The translations under genes were made by a program, and so were the position numbers. A stretch of DNA of 64,000 bases from Roseisalinus antarcticus (lineage in GTDB: Bacteria > Pseudomonadota > Alphaproteobacteria > Rhodobacterales > Rhodobacteraceae): the NCBI RefSeq assembly GCF_900172355.1, contig NZ_FWFZ01000010.1, positions 62,001 through 126,000 on the forward strand. Direction: 5' to 3'. Below the pieces are notes generated by a model. That model did not search any database, had not been told where the DNA came from, and was given only the letters and a program-made list of their open reading frames with translations. Shown one piece after another: positions 62,966-64,000 of the stretch; position 1 is the first letter of the stretch, and the number at the start of each line of letters is the position of its first letter.

Positions 62966-63040
62966 CTGTCAATCATGTTCAATCATTAATGGTCATGCTG
63001 CACTGCAGAATGATTGAATATGACAAATAATGATTGACAG
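62966..63040. promoter_or_regulatory. nested inverted-repeat operator of the rhamnose genes
   Basis: Two pairs of arms face each other: CTGTCAATCAT (62966-62976) with ATGATTGACAG (63030-63040), and TTCAATCATT (62978-62987) with AATGATTGAA (63009-63018). The shared core TCAATCAT/ATGATTGA occurs four times. Left copies lie 10 bp apart, right copies 20 bp apart, so all face the same side of the helix. It sits between rhaD and the DeoR gene. DeoR proteins bind such repeats as tetramers or higher assemblies. Confidence 0.8.
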
Positions 63041-63086
63041 ATCGCCGCGAGTCGCAGCACGTTGCAGCCATCGAGGGAGGCGTTCC

Positions 63087-63890
63087 ATGCACGAGAAAGA
63101 CCGACATCGCGTCATCCTGTCCGCCGTTCAGGACCGGTCGCTGGTGACCGTGGTCGACCTCTGCGCCCTGACCGGCGCCTCCGAGGCGACCGTGCGCCGC
63201 GACATCAACACCCTCGACAAGCAAAAGCGCCTGCGCCGGGTGCGCGGCGGCGCCGAGGCCTTGGCCGCGAAGCCCTTCGTTGGCCTCGCCGGGCGGCCGT
63301 TCAGCGTCAACGAGACGCTCAACATCGCCGAGAAGCAGGCGATCGCCACCGCGGCCGTGGAGCTTTGCGAAGATGGCGAGCCGATCATCATCAACGGCGG
63401 CACGACCACCTTCCAGATGGTCCACCCGCTCGCCTCGCGCCGGCTGCAGGTGTTCACCAACTCCTTCCCGATCGCCGAGCACCTGCTGAAGAACACCACC
63501 AACACGGTGATGCTGTCCGGCGGGATCATCTACCGCGAGCAGAACATCATCCTGTCGCCATTCGACAACGACGTGACGCGCAATTTCTACGCCCGGCGCA
63601 TGTTCATGGGCGCATCGGGCATCGGCCCGCTTGGCCTGATGGAGCAGGACCCGCTGCTGATCCAGGCCGAGCAGAAGCTGATCGGCCAGGCCGAAGAGCT
63701 GATCGTGCTCGTGGACAGCAGCAAATTCGCGAACCGCTCCAGCCTGGTGTTGTGCCCGCTGGACCGGATCGACACCATCATCACCGACGACGGCATCGAC
63801 GATCGCACCGCGCGCATGCTGGAGGCGGCGGATGTCACGCTGATCGTGGTCCCGTCCGGGAGCGCGCAGAAAGAAGGGGTGGCGTCATAG
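63087..63890 (+). CDS. DeoR-family regulator of rhamnose catabolism
   Basis: 267 residues from the ATG at 63087, behind GGGAGG; an upstream start would add an unconserved Arg-rich stretch. The helix-turn-helix (VTVVDLCALTGASEATVRRD; INTLDKQKRLRRVRGGAEAL) is followed by the sugar-phosphate-isomerase-like sensor domain (IIINGGTTTFQMVHPL, RRLQVFTNSFPIAEHLL, GIIYREQNIILSPF, ADVTLIVVPSG). It would repress rhaD and its own gene and the following transport operon until a rhamnose-derived sugar phosphate binds (inference). Four core sites in the adjacent operator fit this. The usual name is RhaR-like DeoR; it is not the AraC-type RhaR of enterobacteria. Confidence 0.85.
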   Translation: MHEKDRHRVILSAVQDRSLVTVVDLCALTGASEATVRRDINTLDKQKRLRRVRGGAEALAAKPFVGLAGRPFSVNETLNIAEKQAIATAAVELCEDGEPIIINGGTTTFQMVHPLASRRLQVFTNSFPIAEHLLKNTTNTVMLSGGIIYREQNIILSPFDNDVTRNFYARRMFMGASGIGPLGLMEQDPLLIQAEQKLIGQAEELIVLVDSSKFANRSSLVLCPLDRIDTIITDDGIDDRTARMLEAADVTLIVVPSGSAQKEGVAS

Positions 63891-63926
63891 CCCGCCCTGC
63901 CCAAACCACTCTTAAGGGAGGAAACC

Positions 63927-64000
63927 ATGAGTGTATTTGACAAACTGATCGCCTCGGCCGCGCTGGCCACCGCGATGTTCGCCGGACCGGCGATGGCCCA
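63927..64000 (+). CDS. start of an exported protein, probable rhamnose ABC-transporter binding protein
   Basis: Only 24 codons are visible (MSVFDKLIASAALATAMFAG, then PAMA). They form a clean signal peptide with an Ala-x-Ala cleavage site right at the window edge. A strong AAGGGAGGAAACC site precedes the ATG. Directly after the rhamnose DeoR gene, this position is normally taken by the periplasmic rhamnose-binding protein (RhaS) of the ABC transporter. The identity is inferred from context only, since no mature sequence is seen. Confidence 0.5.
   Translation, partial: MSVFDKLIASAALATAMFAGPAMA

Overview
The window is about 64 kb of GC-rich, gene-dense DNA. It is most likely chromosomal DNA from a marine alphaproteobacterium of the Rhodobacteraceae (Roseobacter-type). 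The reasons are the GC-biased codon use, a fused TRAP transporter of the TAXI type, a complete DMSP-cleavage (ddd) cluster, a glucosylglycerol osmolyte cluster and an alphaproteobacterial-type L-rhamnose operon. The genus cannot be fixed from the sequence. I see no rRNA or tRNA gene, CRISPR array, insertion sequence or prophage.

Layout. (1) 1-8.9 kb, plus strand: the 3' end of a GH63-like glycosidase, then a tightly packed run of eight genes. These encode a GMC flavoprotein, a ferritin-like protein, a small dehydrogenase-subunit-like protein, an IolE-type dehydratase, a PPC/DUF296 protein, a TIM-barrel epimerase, an animal-type haem peroxidase and an ODP-type metallo-beta-lactamase-fold protein. 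I do not recognise this combination as a described system. (2) 9.1-12.2 kb: a GFA protein followed by three decaying genes (LysR, WrbA-like, EamA). (3) 12.2-25.3 kb: a hyuAB plus flavoprotein amine-oxidase-like operon, a rhodanese, an IclR regulator, a TAXI-TRAP transporter, RidA, a Gfo/Idh/MocA dehydrogenase and a gene broken by an amber codon. The IclR gene and the rhodanese/oxidase intergenic region share a 19-bp operator-like sequence. (4) 25.3-29.9 kb: an ATP-grasp enzyme translationally coupled to a large protein with a possible Cys/His/Asn triad, then a transglutaminase-like protein. (5) 29.9-43.2 kb: the ddd cluster (dddR divergent from dddC-dddA-dddT-dddD). The same strand continues into phaC, an alpha/beta hydrolase and a CoA-transferase, so 3-hydroxypropionyl-CoA from DMSP could feed polyester synthesis or CoA recycling. 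(6) 43.2-48 kb: a spermidine-synthase-like protein, a cold-shock protein, a secreted AGE-fold protein with a VPxPA-type C-terminal anchor, and an unknown exported protein next to a PKHD-type dioxygenase. (7) 48-59.4 kb: glucan and glucosylglycerol metabolism (glgB, a glucosylglycerol-hydrolase-like GH13 protein, gpsA, phosphatase, ggpS), interrupted by a formate/nitrite-type channel and an amidoligase/amidotransferase-fold pair. gpsA carries an in-frame TGA. (8) 59.5-64 kb: L-rhamnose catabolism (rhaI, rhaD fusion, DeoR regulator, start of the sugar-binding protein) around a striking nested inverted-repeat operator.

Two themes unite the window: use of algal and marine osmolytes and sugars (DMSP, rhamnose, inositol-like or glycoside sugars, glucosylglycerol), and flavin or iron oxidative chemistry. 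At least six genes carry frameshifts or premature stops. Some sit at homopolymers and could be assembly errors. The cluster at 9.7-12.2 kb looks like genuine decay.
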